This document shows, piece by piece, positions 44,026 to 55,077 of a DNA stretch of 64,000 bases (position 1 is the first letter of the stretch; each line of letters opens with the position of its first letter). The translations under genes were made by a program, and so were the position numbers. Under the pieces are notes generated by a model. It worked only from the letters and a program-made list of their open reading frames with translations, did not search any database and was not told the origin of the DNA. The stretch is from Hyaloperonospora brassicae (Eukaryota > Oomycota > Peronosporomycetes > Peronosporales > Peronosporaceae), in NCBI GenBank assembly GCA_947650285.1, contig CANTFL010001403.1, positions 186,001 to 250,000 on the forward strand. The letters run 5' to 3'.

Positions 44026-46083
44026 CCTTCACGCTTTTTATAGCTTTTGCATTAGCCGTTAGAAATCGAGTAGTAAATTGAGTGGCAATCAAACTTAAGT
44101 TGGGGGGAAACCAGGAGGAAACGTTTGTATCCGTTTGTTTGAAGAGCGCATCAGTGAAAATATATACTCACTTCATTTACGAATCGAGCACATTGGTACC
44201 TACATCGATGACGGTGGAATCTGGTGCACCCGATACTTGCGTGCACTGTGCGCAAGAAGCGATTGCTTAAAAGACTGTATAATGAGAAAAAAGGGGAACT
44301 GAATATAATGTAGTCGGTCTGATTGATATACATTACGTTGTAAGATTCTATCAACTATGTCTAACACCAACATACGCTACAAATATTCGCTCATCATGCC
44401 TTGCGTGCGTGACCTTAGTAAGCTTAAAGTAGGTTGACATCATGGCCGACCTGATCCACGTGCACAATGTTATCATCCGTACACATATCTGTTTATTAAG
44501 GTAAAGTTACAATCATCGTGATGATATATAACTTCTTTGGCCGATTCACCTTGAATTTCTTCGCTCACCAGTGTCAGCTAATGGCCACCACCTCATTACG
44601 TTAATCTTAATAGTGCTTGGACACAACATCGCAATGTTGATGAAGTTACTGGAGAAGAGAACGATACATAGGGTGTTGGGTTTGCAAGAAGAATTTTTAC
44701 CGAAGCTTCGGTGTATTTGTGTTCGTTTCAGCTCTTTCCTTTTCCAAGCAAATGTTGACTGACCGAACAAGCATCAACGATAGCTAGGCCCGGCCCTAAT
44801 ACTGTATGTGTTACTGTTTACTGTTATCTTACACCTATATCACTACAAATAAAGCTGTGTCATGCCTGTATCAGATTTCCTGTCCGCAATACATCGTGTT
44901 ACGAGCGACCAGGCTCACCGGTACCCAAACGGGTGCTTCATGAGCTCAAGTGAATGTTAACGGGTGTATAACAATGGCATTTGCTTCGTGGTGCAACCTG
45001 GTAATTTTGTGGGCATTACTTGACGCTGTGCTCGCCCAGAATTACTGCACTGAGTGGTAGCATTGCATTGCGTACTATAGGGGATGACAATAAGCATGTT
45101 ACATCTTGCTATCCTTTGCGAACCTTGCGTGTCCGTGTCTACACCGAGTCAAACTTGTTTACGTTCAAGGTCCACTGAGAAAGCTTGTAAGTTGTATTAG
45201 CTCATGCGTATGGCGGTGCAACGTCCGCAATGCAACACTCGATCATTTGCTCGCAGTCAGGTTCGATCACGACTGCTGTGCGCATAAAACTTGACACCGT
45301 CCCTTCAATTGCTCATGCGGTCATCATACGTTCATGCGACATACAGAAAGCTGAGTGGCGGTAGAATTAGATTGACAACTCTGTCAGTTGCAGTCTCCAC
45401 TTGTAATCGGTGCCCCATTGCATAGACATGGGTGCTGACGTTGCTTCGGACACAGCTACATGTTTGGTGTCATTTGCCTGGCACGGATCGGTTGAGGAAA
45501 AAATGCTCTGTCGTAATGACGCTGATGCTGTGGCATCCCAGTCACGAGCCAAGTGGCTGGACAGCTGTGGATTCGTGAGACGATGTCAAGGACCTCGGGG
45601 CTACGATCGCGTCGATTCGAAGTGATAGGATTACCACATTCGCATGTGACGGTCCTGCGATCACGAAAGGCACTTCGGCTCCTGTTTATGCGTCTTGCAT
45701 TACCGTATTCGAAGTTTAACGTGGTGTGGAATAATGCTTTGGCGCTTCCACGATGCTGACACACATGACGACAGTCAGTCTAAATGAGGTGCCACTTCGT
45801 TCAGAGATGGCGCTCACGCTGTCTGTTTTCTTGCTGTCCATGTCACAGCTTGCACCTTGCAAGCCATCTTGTGGATAACTTGTATGGTCTACACTACTTG
45901 GTACGAAGCACGTCTAGTTACATGTATTGCATGTACACACCTCCACACACGACAAGTACACAGTACCTAAAGACTGTCAAAACAAACCTACGCACAATGA
46001 TTCCAAGAAGACTTCGCAAGTACAGAGCAACAGACATTCTATTCAGCCGAATCGATCGGAAGTCCCGAACGCAAACGAGAGCG
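44026..46083. other. Gene-free sequence
   Basis: Marks the edge between the repeat-rich and gene-rich parts. Only short ORFs; no domain recognised. Confidence 0.5.
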
Positions 46084-47481
46084 TCAACGGAAATGCACCG
46101 TATCGCGCATGTTTTTCAGCGGCAAGTCTCCGCCAACAGCGCGTTCCATAGTAGCGGACAAAGCATCGGTGGTGAAACCGGCGTCCAACGCATGCATGCC
46201 AACACGCGTCTTCCCCCGCTTCGTTCGAAGTACGAGAAGCCCGGGTTGATGCTGACTATCACTGCGGCCAGCGGCCTTCCGCACGAGCTTTTGTACCATT
46301 TGCTCCTGGGTCTTCCAGTCAACGTATGCAATGTTCAGACCCTTCGAGTGGCGGAACTTGGCAGCAACTTCTTTTGCCACCTCCATCTCCTTCTCGCGCT
46401 GCGTCTCGTCACTAGACAGCACAAACACTGTGCAAAGAGACGTAGTCGTGGACTTGGCTCGCTTGCCTACGTTGCACAACGTGGCTTCGTTGCCAGCATG
46501 CAGCTTTTCAATCTCGCCTGACTCGCGCAATCGACGCAAGCGTTCAAGATGCTTGTCGACAGCAAAGCTGAATACTTCGTACTCGTCCATCTTGCCTTCA
46601 AACTTGCTGAATTGGCCTTGCCAGACGTAAAAGAACGCCGGAGGTTTCTGAACGCCATGTGCCCGACAGAACATCTTGTGCTTTCTGCAGTTCACTGCGC
46701 CCACGCGCATTTTGCCTTTCAGATCCCGCGCAATCTTCTCGTATTTCAGCCGGAACTCGGCACACGGCGGGTCCATGGCGTAAAACTGCACCAGCCACTC
46801 GTAGTTCGAGTCTTTGCCTGGGAACTTCATTTTCGACAGCGACTTGACCGGCGATTCCGAGCCATACAACGTCGTTGGCTGTCGTACACGCGGGTCGACG
46901 TAATACCCGCTCTCAGCCGATGGCGGTGGTCCCGCACGGCCAAAGCCGTCCATGCCGCTAAACTGGAACTCCTTGTGCCGTCCGCCAGCACCGCCAGCAC
47001 CGCGTCCCTGTCCGAACGGAGCACCACCAAAGGCTCCCTCGTCAAAGCCTTGGCCAAACATATCCGCAAACATCTTCGTAAACGACGCCATGGCCTCGTC
47101 GGCCGTGCGGTCGCCCGCGCCGGGTTGCGGTTGCCCAAACCCGCCCGCCTTGCCACTGGTAAACTGCTCATAGCGTCGCGCGTCGTCGTACTCTTTGCGC
47201 TTCTCAGCGTCCGACAGCACTTCGTAGGCCTCGGACACTTGGACGAACTTTTCCTTGGCAACCTCCACGTCTTCTGCGTTCTCGGCCTTGTCCGGGTGGT
47301 ACTTGAGCGCGAGCTGGCGGTACGACTTCTTGAGCTCGCGGTCGGACACGTCCTCGCGCACGCCCAAGATCTTGTAGTAGTCTTTGCTCGTGTCCATGGC
47401 GTAGTTGATGGGCGTGACGAGGCTGAGCACGAGGAGCGCGAGGAGCGCAAGGGCACGTGGGCGCCACGGCGGACTCGACAT
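46084..47481 (-). CDS. ER-lumenal J-domain protein with thioredoxin-like domain
   Basis: A 465-residue single-exon protein. The N-terminus has a hydrophobic signal segment ([15 protein letters not shown], residues 10-24). A full J domain follows (residues ~34-100) with the HPD tripeptide at 62-64, needed to stimulate Hsp70 ATPase. Then comes a Gly/Phe-rich stretch (~105-175) and a thioredoxin-like region (~205-310; [35 protein letters not shown]). The thioredoxin active-site CXXC is not present, so a redox role is doubtful. The layout resembles DNAJC10/DNAJC16-type ER co-chaperones. The open frame extends 146 codons upstream, but this start gives the signal segment and is chosen. There is no C-terminal KDEL-like signal. 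The neighbour upstream runs in the same direction. Confidence 0.85.
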   Translation of the reverse strand: MSSPPWRPRALALLALLVLSLVTPINYAMDTSKDYYKILGVREDVSDRELKKSYRQLALKYHPDKAENAEDVEVAKEKFVQVSEAYEVLSDAEKRKEYDDARRYEQFTSGKAGGFGQPQPGAGDRTADEAMASFTKMFADMFGQGFDEGAFGGAPFGQGRGAGGAGGRHKEFQFSGMDGFGRAGPPPSAESGYYVDPRVRQPTTLYGSESPVKSLSKMKFPGKDSNYEWLVQFYAMDPPCAEFRLKYEKIARDLKGKMRVGAVNCRKHKMFCRAHGVQKPPAFFYVWQGQFSKFEGKMDEYEVFSFAVDKHLERLRRLRESGEIEKLHAGNEATLCNVGKRAKSTTTSLCTVFVLSSDETQREKEMEVAKEVAAKFRHSKGLNIAYVDWKTQEQMVQKLVRKAAGRSDSQHQPGLLVLRTKRGKTRVGMHALDAGFTTDALSATMERAVGGDLPLKNMRDTVHFR

Positions 47482-48042
47482 TCTACTTGTGCGAATGGGG
47501 TGTGGTCGAGTGGGTACACAAACGCGTCGACCGAAGAGGTAAATTGGAAACTCCAGTGCGTCTGCGACGTGTGGGGACAGTGGCACGTGACGCGCGTGGG
47601 CGATCGGTGACGGAACGTTCGAGAATGACGGGGTCGCGTCGACGACGAGAACGCGAGTATTGCTTTCCACAGGGTCGATGCGGTAGTCACGGACTAAGGT
47701 GTCGATAATACCGTTTCTGGCCGGGTAGTATCTGATTCGTGGCCAATAGGTTACAAAAGAGCCGTGTGCATGCAGTGTATACCTTTGACGTTTGTATACA
47801 CAAAACAGCTTGGCACGCGTTTGCTGCACCGCTTCGACTCGATGATGGAAATGGAAAAAAGAATATATTGTCGCCTTATAAACGGGCTTGCAAATGCAGA
47901 GGAAATTTAACCAGACCAACCTACCGTCGTGTGTCCCACACCGCCCAAAGCCGCAGCCCGATTACTGCTACTTCAGCCCCGATAGCTCCGTCCGCATGCA
48001 CGCATCGTGCCGAGCAGCGCGCTCGAGCGAGCGGAGGCCCAC
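47482..48042. other. Intergenic region
   Basis: Promoter of the J-domain gene and 3' end of the twin-CX9C gene; no further gene seen. Confidence 0.5.
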
Positions 48043-48600
48043 CTACTTGGCCAGTCCCTTAATCTTGTCGGCCCACGAGTCCGCCGTCTCTTGCACCTTG
48101 GACGCCACGTCCGACGCCGTGCCCTTGACCTTGTTCGTGGCGTCCGACGCCGTGCTCTGCACCTTGTCCCTCGCGTCCGACGCCGTCTCTTCCATCGTGT
48201 GCTTGACACTCTCCTTCTCGTCGTAGGCGCGATCGCGCGCCTGGCGCGCCCGCGCCTTGGCGTCCGCCGCCGTGTCCTGCATCTTGTGCTTGGCGCGCTC
48301 CTTCTCGTCGTAGGCGCGATCGCGCGCCTCGCGGGCCCGCGACTGGGCGCTCGCCGCCATGTCGTCGGCCTCGTCGCGCGCCCGCTCCATCCAGCTATAG
48401 TCGTCGTCGCTCAGCTTGTTCTTGGCCTCCTTCTTGCGCCGCTGCATGGCGTCGTGCACGCACTGCCGAAAGTCCTGCGTCTCTTGCTCGCAGTCGGCCT
48501 GGTCGAACGCGCCGCCCCAGAGCCGCTGGAACCAGCCGCCGTAGCACGCCTTGACGCGCTCCTTTTGCTCCTCGCACTCGGCAAACACTTGGGTCTTCAT
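48043..48600 (-). CDS. TRIAP1/Mdm35-like twin CX9C protein fused to an LEA-like repeat tail
   Basis: 185 residues. The N-terminal ~55 residues hold two CX9C motifs (Cys9/Cys19 and Cys37/Cys47) joined by a GGWFQRLWGGAF linker. This matches the TRIAP1/Mdm35 layout (CX9C, then a W-F-containing linker, then CX9C and V-x-x-A). In mitochondria Mdm35 escorts Ups/PRELI lipid-transfer proteins in the intermembrane space. The remaining ~125 residues are charged, Ala/Lys/Asp-rich 11-mer-like amphipathic repeats (for example AREARDRAYDEKERAKHKM, then RARQARDRAYDEKESVKHTM and TASDA-x-x-KV units). These resemble group 3 LEA or apolipoprotein-like helices. Known TRIAP1 proteins are about 76-86 residues and lack such a tail. 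Single exon, same direction as the J-domain gene. Confidence 0.75.
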   Translation of the reverse strand: MKTQVFAECEEQKERVKACYGGWFQRLWGGAFDQADCEQETQDFRQCVHDAMQRRKKEAKNKLSDDDYSWMERARDEADDMAASAQSRAREARDRAYDEKERAKHKMQDTAADAKARARQARDRAYDEKESVKHTMEETASDARDKVQSTASDATNKVKGTASDVASKVQETADSWADKIKGLAK

Positions 48601-49842
48601 GGCTCAACGGGGAGGGAGGAGCGAGTCGGGAGTGTGGTGGGAGTGGCTGTTGGTGTACGGGTGTACGAAGGACAGGGGACAATGGATAATGAGGATGATG
48701 ATGATGATGATACTGGAGCGGATGCGGATGACGATAGCGATGAAGAAGGCGAGGGAGAAAGATACGCAGATAGTTGCGTGGGGCGGAAGGGACGCGGCGA
48801 CGAGCGTGTCGCGGGCGTTGGTTGGGGTACGTGCGGCAACGGCCGAGACCGCGACGGGTTTCAAGAACCTGTGGGATCGCATACTGGCTGCCAGCGCTTC
48901 CTGGTCGCCATTGACCTGTGAGACGGTATTTCCCCGTGAAAATTGGCGTTTCGGCCGTTAGCGACACCCCGCACCCAGTGGCTGCGACGCCACTGGCGCG
49001 AAACCGAGTGAAAGAAGCGGTGGGCGAGCAAGTTCAACAGGGTTTCAAACCCATCCGTCCTTCCGACCCGTCACATCTCGATGGATCGATGGATTCACCC
49101 GTCCACCCACCCACCCACCCATCGCTCGCCCGCTCGATGGACCCATTCGCTGATTCACCCACTCCCCCACTCCCTTCTAAATATATCTTGGTCGCCATCG
49201 TGTCGTAGCAGTGGGATGGGGGTCGGGGTCAGGTTATGTGGCAGTCATCCATCTCTCACTTTTTTCACGCCAAACGACTCTCGCCGGCCAGAAAAAAGAC
49301 CGACCGACCGCCGCGCCACCACAACTGTCTTCTCGTTCGTCCAGGAAAACAAAAACGAAAAAGCGCAACCAAAAATAATATACACCCACCACCACACCCA
49401 CGTCGAAAGAACGAAAAAAAAACACCCACACCCACACCCACATCCCCCACACGCCGTCTACCAACACGATATAAGAAATAATCAATTAATCAATAAAAAA
49501 GACGTCCAAAAAGACGACCAAAAAGACAACCAAAAAGACCACCGCGACCACGACGACAACGGAGGAGAAAATAAACCCACTCGAACACAAAATCAATAAA
49601 TAAAAACCCATCGCTTCGGCTCGAAAACTCCCTCGGCCCGTCAAGTCAGCGAGCCAGCGAAAAAGCGAGACAGCAGCTTCTCTACCACCACCTCCACCAC
49701 CTCCACACTGCGTGTCTGCGCGTCTGCCTGCCTACCTGCCTACCTCTTCACCCACCCACCCACCCACACTACCACTGCCTCTCTTTCTCTCTCTCTCTGT
49801 CTCTCGCTCGCTCGCTCGCTCGCTCTGTGTGTGTGTCTCTCT
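48601..49842. other. Divergent intergenic region
   Basis: Lies between two oppositely directed starts. It contains CCCA-rich and CT-rich runs, a GATGAT run near 48695 and an AAAAAGAC tandem near 49497-49540. Long poly-CT before 49843 is probably the 5' UTR of the PH-domain gene. Confidence 0.5.
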
Positions 49843-50649
49843 ATGCCGCCCATTGGCACGAGCTTCCGCAGCATCATGCGCGGCAACTCGTCGTCCGAGA
49901 ACTCGTCGTCGTCCACGTCGGACGAGAACGAGATCCAGATGCAGGGCTGGATGCGCAAGCAGAAGGAGACGCTGCGGTCCTGGGCGCGCCGCTACTTTAC
50001 GCTCGCCGGCAAGACGCTCACGTACTACGACAGCGAAGACACGAGTCGCGGCGCGCGCGGTGTGCTCGAGTTTGTCGACGTGACGGCGCTCACGACCGAG
50101 CACAATGGCCTGGCGCTCCACCTGGTGAACGGCAAAGAAGTGCGGCTGCTGGCCGACACGCACGTGGCGTACGCGGCCTGGATGGCCGTCATGTCGGCCG
50201 CTGTCAAGCGCCCGCGCTCGACCAAGACGCGCACGAGCAAAGAAGGCTGGGCCCACTGCCTCACGGACGACGAGGTCTGGACGCGCTTCTTTGTCGTGAT
50301 CAAGCACGACAGCTTTAGCTGCTACGAGTCGGAAGACGACGACGCCGAGCTGGCGCTCTCGGGCTTGATCCGCGCCGTCAACGAGTGGGACGGCAAGCGC
50401 TTTGGCATTGTGTGCTCGCTCAACCGCGGCCGCACGATCAAGCTGTGCTTTGACTCGGCCGAAGAGCGCATGTCGTGGTTCCTCACGCTCGAGTTTTCCG
50501 TCTCGTACGGCGCGGCACGGATGAAGAAGGAAGCTGCGGGCACGGCCGCCAAAGGTGGTAGCGACGCGACGCCAGTCGTCGTGCGTGCAGACTCGGGCAA
50601 GTCGGACGCGGCCGCCGAGGCACAAGAGGACGATGGCGTCTGGATTTAG
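49843..50649 (+). CDS. Tandem PH-domain protein
   Basis: 268 residues, single exon. After a Ser/Asn-rich N-terminus come two pleckstrin-homology domains: residues ~30-120 (GWMRKQKETLRSWARRYFTL ... AYAAWMAVM) and ~130-225 (EGWAHCLTDDEVWTRFFVVI ... ERMSWFLTLE). Each has the opening glycine-tryptophan, the W-x-R-x-F-x-x-I/L strand and the C-terminal helix tryptophan. Such domains bind phosphoinositides or proteins at membranes; basic residues in the first domain's beta1-beta2 (KQKETLRSWARR) make lipid binding plausible. The tail is acidic and Ala/Gly-rich. The in-frame ATG at 49831 would only add four residues. Confidence 0.85.
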   Translation: MPPIGTSFRSIMRGNSSSENSSSSTSDENEIQMQGWMRKQKETLRSWARRYFTLAGKTLTYYDSEDTSRGARGVLEFVDVTALTTEHNGLALHLVNGKEVRLLADTHVAYAAWMAVMSAAVKRPRSTKTRTSKEGWAHCLTDDEVWTRFFVVIKHDSFSCYESEDDDAELALSGLIRAVNEWDGKRFGIVCSLNRGRTIKLCFDSAEERMSWFLTLEFSVSYGAARMKKEAAGTAAKGGSDATPVVVRADSGKSDAAAEAQEDDGVWI

Positions 50650-51582
50650 AAGGTCCTGGAGCTACGGCTATGTGTGCTGCTGCTGCTGCTGCTGCTGCAG
50701 GTGGTGGTGTGAAAATGACGGGGCGAGGAGGAGGCGATATTGATTGATTGATTGGTTGATGAGAGAAGGAAGGCCTTCGAGCTGGCTTAGATGCTCGGGG
50801 CTGCGTCTGGTGGAGACGTGCGTCTGCGCCGAAGAGAAGACAAAGACGAAGAGAGAAACGAGAGAGAGAGACAGGGCCCAACCTTCGGGGCATGCAGCGT
50901 GCGTAGAGCAGAGGGCAAGGGACGGCAGCGCGCGGCGATTGTGTGCAGAAATGGCGTGCGCGTGTGGTCCTTTTGTCCGTCCGGTTGTGCGACGCCGTGA
51001 ATGGAAGGCAGACGATGTTCATTTCGATGTAATGGTCAACAAATGAAAGTATATTAAACTAGTCCCCATGGGCTCATGTGCTGCGATGCGATGGAAGTGA
51101 CCAGAATGACGAGGTGCTTGTTTGTAGCGTGACAGAATGGACGAAGAGGAGGACTCGATGGACGAAAGTTGCATGAGCTTTTCGCGGATTACGGTCAAGC
51201 GATGCAGCGATGTTGAACCTGCACGTGCTAAGCATGTGGCTGCAAAGCATTGGGATACAGAGATCCTTTGCTAATGGACAAGGCAGAGTTGCCGCGACTG
51301 GTACGGTGACGGTGACGAGGATGAGGCTGAAGGAACACGAGAAGCTGAAGGTGTCTGCAAGAAATGAACTGACAGCCTGCGACTGAGTTAGTGTCCTGTC
51401 GCCATGTCGGATAAAGAGGCAAGCAGTGCTCACGACGCATACATCAGGTCCCGTGTCAGCAAACACCGACACACCAAAGTGGTGACGACGATAGGCGGCT
51501 GCAAGTCTCGCCACGCTCTTCTCTGCATTCGCTTTTCCGGCTGGTGCTTTCTACTTGACCCCACCCTTCCGAGTTCATCTTC
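50650..51582. other. Intergenic region
   Basis: Between the 3' ends of two convergent genes. It has a (CTG)n run at 50678-50698, a polypurine run near 50850-50875 and no supportable gene. Confidence 0.5.
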
Positions 51583-52967
51583 TTACAGCTTCGCCAACGC
51601 TGCCTCGACGTCTGCGTCGCTCGACACAACAAAGCTCTTGGTATCGGCTTTCGTAAGTAGCGCCTGGAACTTCTCCGTGTCAACGTCAGCGTCCACCTTC
51701 TTCACCAACGCGGCCGCTTCCGCCGAAGAGATCGACTTCACGCCCTTTCCAGCCTTGTCGACGAAAATAGCAGCCTTCGGGTGCTCCACGAGGTTGTTGC
51801 ACGGCACGTACACTGACACGCCGCCCTTCATTGCCACAACGTGCTTCTTCGACACCTTGTGAGCACCACCCACGATGGCACCGCCGAACAGCGACGTCAC
51901 GCCCGTCGGGTTCCAAATGTTCAAGTGAGCACTGTAAAGCTGGCCTTGGTTGATAGCTGCAGCACGTCCAGCGCTCGTAGCGTTGAACACCAGAGCTGTC
52001 TTGTTGTTCTTGACCACGACGTCAGCCGGGACCACGAGCGACGCGGACTCCGCTACTTCCAGCAGCTTCTTCTTGGCCAAGCCAATAGCGTCCTTGACGG
52101 TCGCGAGATCAGCCGCGCCAGTGATGACGACCTTGACAAACGGCAGGCCCTCGTCCGTGTTGTCCAGCAGTAGCTGCGCCTCTGGCTCTTTGCCCTTGTA
52201 CTCGCCTCCAGTGGCGACATAGACCACGATCGGGCGACGAGCGTGTGGGTCCTTCGTAGGCACACGCACGAGCAAACTCTGAGCAAAGAGCGCCACCAAT
52301 GGCGAGTCTGAGATCACGCGCACACGTGTGCGGTCGTCCTTGAACGAGCCGGCGGCCCCGTCCTGGGTGTACAAGTTCGGCTCGGTCGACAAGTGCTCCG
52401 TCACTTGCTCGTACAGGCCTTCAAAGTCGTTGAACACAAGGTTCACGTCCACCTCCTTGATCGTCACCTTCTTGTCGCCTGCAGCACCCAGCGACGACCA
52501 TGTTAGAAACGTTTCTACCGCGACACACACTGCGGCAGGAATATCCGTTCGACAGTTCGTCAACCTCGTGCTACTGCTTGCCGTACCTGGCGTCTCTTGC
52601 TTCGCCAGTGCCTCGAGCTTCGGCCAGCTGAGGTTGCGGAACGCGTCGCCATGTGGCGTCACGTCGTCATCGGCGAGCGACCAGTTGAACTCAATGTTCA
52701 GTCCCTCGTGCTCCTCGGGGAAGTCCTACTCACGATCACCCATTAGACACGACAGCAGGAGCCATGCACATCCAGCGCGTGGGTCCTCACTTAAGTTGAC
52801 ACGTTTCTATCGCGGTTAGAAACGTCTCCAAATGGCTACACAACAACGGCACGCACCACTACAAACTTGTCGGCAGCATGGGGCACCGCGCTAAAGCCTC
52901 GCGACGCAACGACGCGACGAGCGGCGACCAATCGCATTGCCTGGAAGCTCTGGCGGAGGGCGGCCAT
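51583..52967 (-). CDS. Predicted mitochondrial protein resembling the N-terminal lobe of ATP-dependent PEP carboxykinase
   Basis: Three exons on the minus strand: 52857-52967, 52587-52725 and 51583-52478, giving 381 residues in frame. Exon 1 encodes a basic, amphipathic, acid-poor N-terminus (MAALRQSFQAMRLVAARRVV) typical of mitochondrial targeting. Residues ~100-160 resemble the ATP-PEPCK N-terminal domain: FEGLYEQVTEHLS, then YTQDGAAG, then RVRVISDSPLVALFAQSLLVR. In that family the DGFAG/DAFCG loop and an R-x-R/F-x-T strand are standard. The kinase P-loop (FGLSGTGKT) and the rest of the catalytic lobe are absent, and the C-terminal half matches nothing I know. So it is at most a PEPCK-related protein without kinase activity. 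The similarity is by eye and needs a profile search. It diverges from RAD51C with a 182-base gap. Confidence 0.5.
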
Positions 52968-53149
52968 GGTCAAGTGTAGCGATCGCTGGCGCAGACAATA
53001 GACGACAGCCCACAGGAGCTGATGTAGGGGTACGCGAACCGAGACACTGGTCCAAACCCACCGGCGAGGTCCTCGACTCGTACTTACGTGAAAAAGACGA
53101 TTTCAGCCAATCAGAAACAGTGACAGGTCGCCATTGCGATACGCTTCGC
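52968..53149. promoter_or_regulatory. Compact bidirectional promoter region
   Basis: Only 182 bases separate the start codons of the PEPCK-like gene (-) and RAD51C (+), so both promoters must share this stretch. Confidence 0.6.
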
Positions 53150-55077
53150 ATGGCAGCAGTACCTCTTGCAGCGTGCGGCCTCGCGCCGTCTGTTTTGGGT
53201 ACAATAACGCAGTGCATGCGTTGCTACGTGTCGTGACTTGCTCTATGAGTGTGTGTGGTGTGTAACGGTATGCATTTGGTCGTGCGGTCTTCTGCAGCAG
53301 CGCTCCTGCGCGCAGGGTTTCGGTATCAGACGGATCTGGTCGACGTCCAAGCGCGTGCATTAGCGAGCGGTGGGTTGTGTCTTGTGGTTTGATCTTGTTT
53401 ATTGTGTGGGAGTGTGTAGTACATCGATCTGATGATGGAGCGTTGTGTTGTGGTGGGGCTGGTGTGTTGATGGACGTGTGGTTTGCAGAGGCGCAGATCA
53501 GTGTCAGCGATGCGGTGAGGGTGCTAGCAGTTGCCCGGAAGGAAGAAGCTTCGGCAACTGTGGTGGGAAAGACGGCGCTGGAAGTACTGCAGGTGACGGT
53601 TGATGACAAGCTCAGCCTGAGCGCGTGCTTCGCATTGGTGTCGGTTGTTGTGACGGCACTAGCTGATCTGAGGCTGGATGGAGTCAGGAAGTGACGAAGG
53701 TCCAACCTATTTCGACGAGGCTGATGGGCCTAGATGGACTGCTGGGTGGCGGCTTGCAGCGGGGCGAAGTCACAGAGTTTTGTACGCTTGATGCTGTGGA
53801 TGCTTGCACGATACTGTGCTTTTGACGCTGAGTGTCTGCATTCTTCTTTGTGCACGATGAAAGGTGGTGGTCCTGGCACGGGAAAGACGCAATTTGGGTA
53901 GGTCATGGATGCACTGGATTGCTCCCGTAGTCCTGTGCTTGCCGCTGATCGTTTGCATTGTCAACAGTATCCATGCCTGCTTGGCCGCGCAGTATGTAGC
54001 AACGGAACCTGGGAAAGTCGCATCCGCTGTATATGTTGGTACGCACATCCTGACGAAGCTGTGTTTGGTCTATTGCTCGTCCTGACGGTATCATTCTAGA
54101 TAGCGAGGGAAGCTTCATCATTGAACGTGTAGCATCGATGGCTGAGTGCTTCTTGCAGGATTTCCGTCAACTGGAGATGCAAAAGCGGGTACGCTGGTCA
54201 ATAGACCCGCAGTTTCGACAACGACATGACGGCGTGATTGTTTTGTTGGATCGGCCGGCGATTGCTGCAGACACGGGACGATTTGCTGCGAGGAATCACG
54301 TACTACCGTGTGCACGATTACTTGGAGCTGATCGAAGTTCTTCACTCGTTGTCGGCGTATTTGCAAGGGACAGCCGAGGTAAGCTGTTCGACATGCAAGC
54401 AGTGTAGCAGCACTGGCTTACATCTGTACTCTTAGTGCAAGCTGCTAGTGATCGATACTGTCTCTTTCCATTTCCGCCACGGCTTCGAAGACTTCACCCA
54501 GAGAGCTCGGGCATTGGACGATCTTGCTATCTTTTTGCACGGACTTGCAGCTGACTTCGATTTGGCGGTCAGTGTTGTCTTTGCACTGAGTATGTGTACT
54601 GATGAGTCACTGACGGATTCCGACAGGTTGTGCTCATCAACCACATCACCACGAAATCGTCCTCTAATGAAAGCCGTGGATCGCAACTACGGCCAGCGTT
54701 AGGTATGTCTGGTTTGCTTGTGCGTACAGTCGCCAAGATGGCTGATGAACTTGTCGTGTTCTGCTCAAGGCGAAGGCTGGGTACATTCGATCTCGAACCG
54801 AGTTGTTTTCGAGTGGGAGGTGCGCACTGGTCTGACCTGCACTTGGTGTACCTGCCCGTGATTCTCATCTTGACGCTTGCAGTCGAATTGCCGCGTCGCT
54901 CGCCTCGTCAAGTCGCCAGCTCTGGCACATGGCTCAGCGCTGTTTGACAGTACGTTGACGTGTGACCACTGGTTGCAAACAGTGTTGTGACGCGTAACGA
55001 ACGCTGTCGGCTGCTCAGTTTCAGAACGAGGAGTGCGCGATGTGATCGAAGAAGAGTACTGCCCGCCATCCGCGTGA
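53150..55077 (+). CDS. RAD51C: DNA repair protein RAD51C
   Basis: A RecA/Rad51 paralogue in homologous recombination and crosslink repair, acting in nuclear BCDX2/CX3-type complexes. Thirteen exons can be joined in phase: 53150-53198, 53301-53369, 53489-53592, 53688-53781, 53864-53897, 53968-54038, 54100-54188, 54271-54378, 54436-54567, 54627-54702, 54770-54819, 54883-54949 and 55019-55077. Motifs in order: an N-terminal HhH-like segment, LMGLDGLLGGGLQRGEVTEF, Walker A GGPGTGKT, YVDSEGSF, Walker B LLVIDTVSFHFRHGF, LINHITTKSS (L2-like), ALGEGW and a short acidic tail. The Walker B block and the ITTK/ALGE pattern match RAD51C better than other paralogues. The introns are 50-120 bases with GT-AG ends. 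The 5' end (first exon) is the least certain part. Confidence 0.85.

Noticed and set aside
46549..47610. 353-codon plus-strand ORF opposite the J-domain gene
   Set aside because: Antisense shadow of a well-supported gene; no domain.
48007..48921. 304-codon plus-strand ORF opposite the CX9C/LEA gene
   Set aside because: Arg/Leu/Val-rich shadow of the repeats; it crosses the gene start into the intergenic region.
49732..50625. 297-codon minus-strand ORF opposite the PH-domain gene
   Set aside because: GC-rich antisense shadow of the tandem PH protein.
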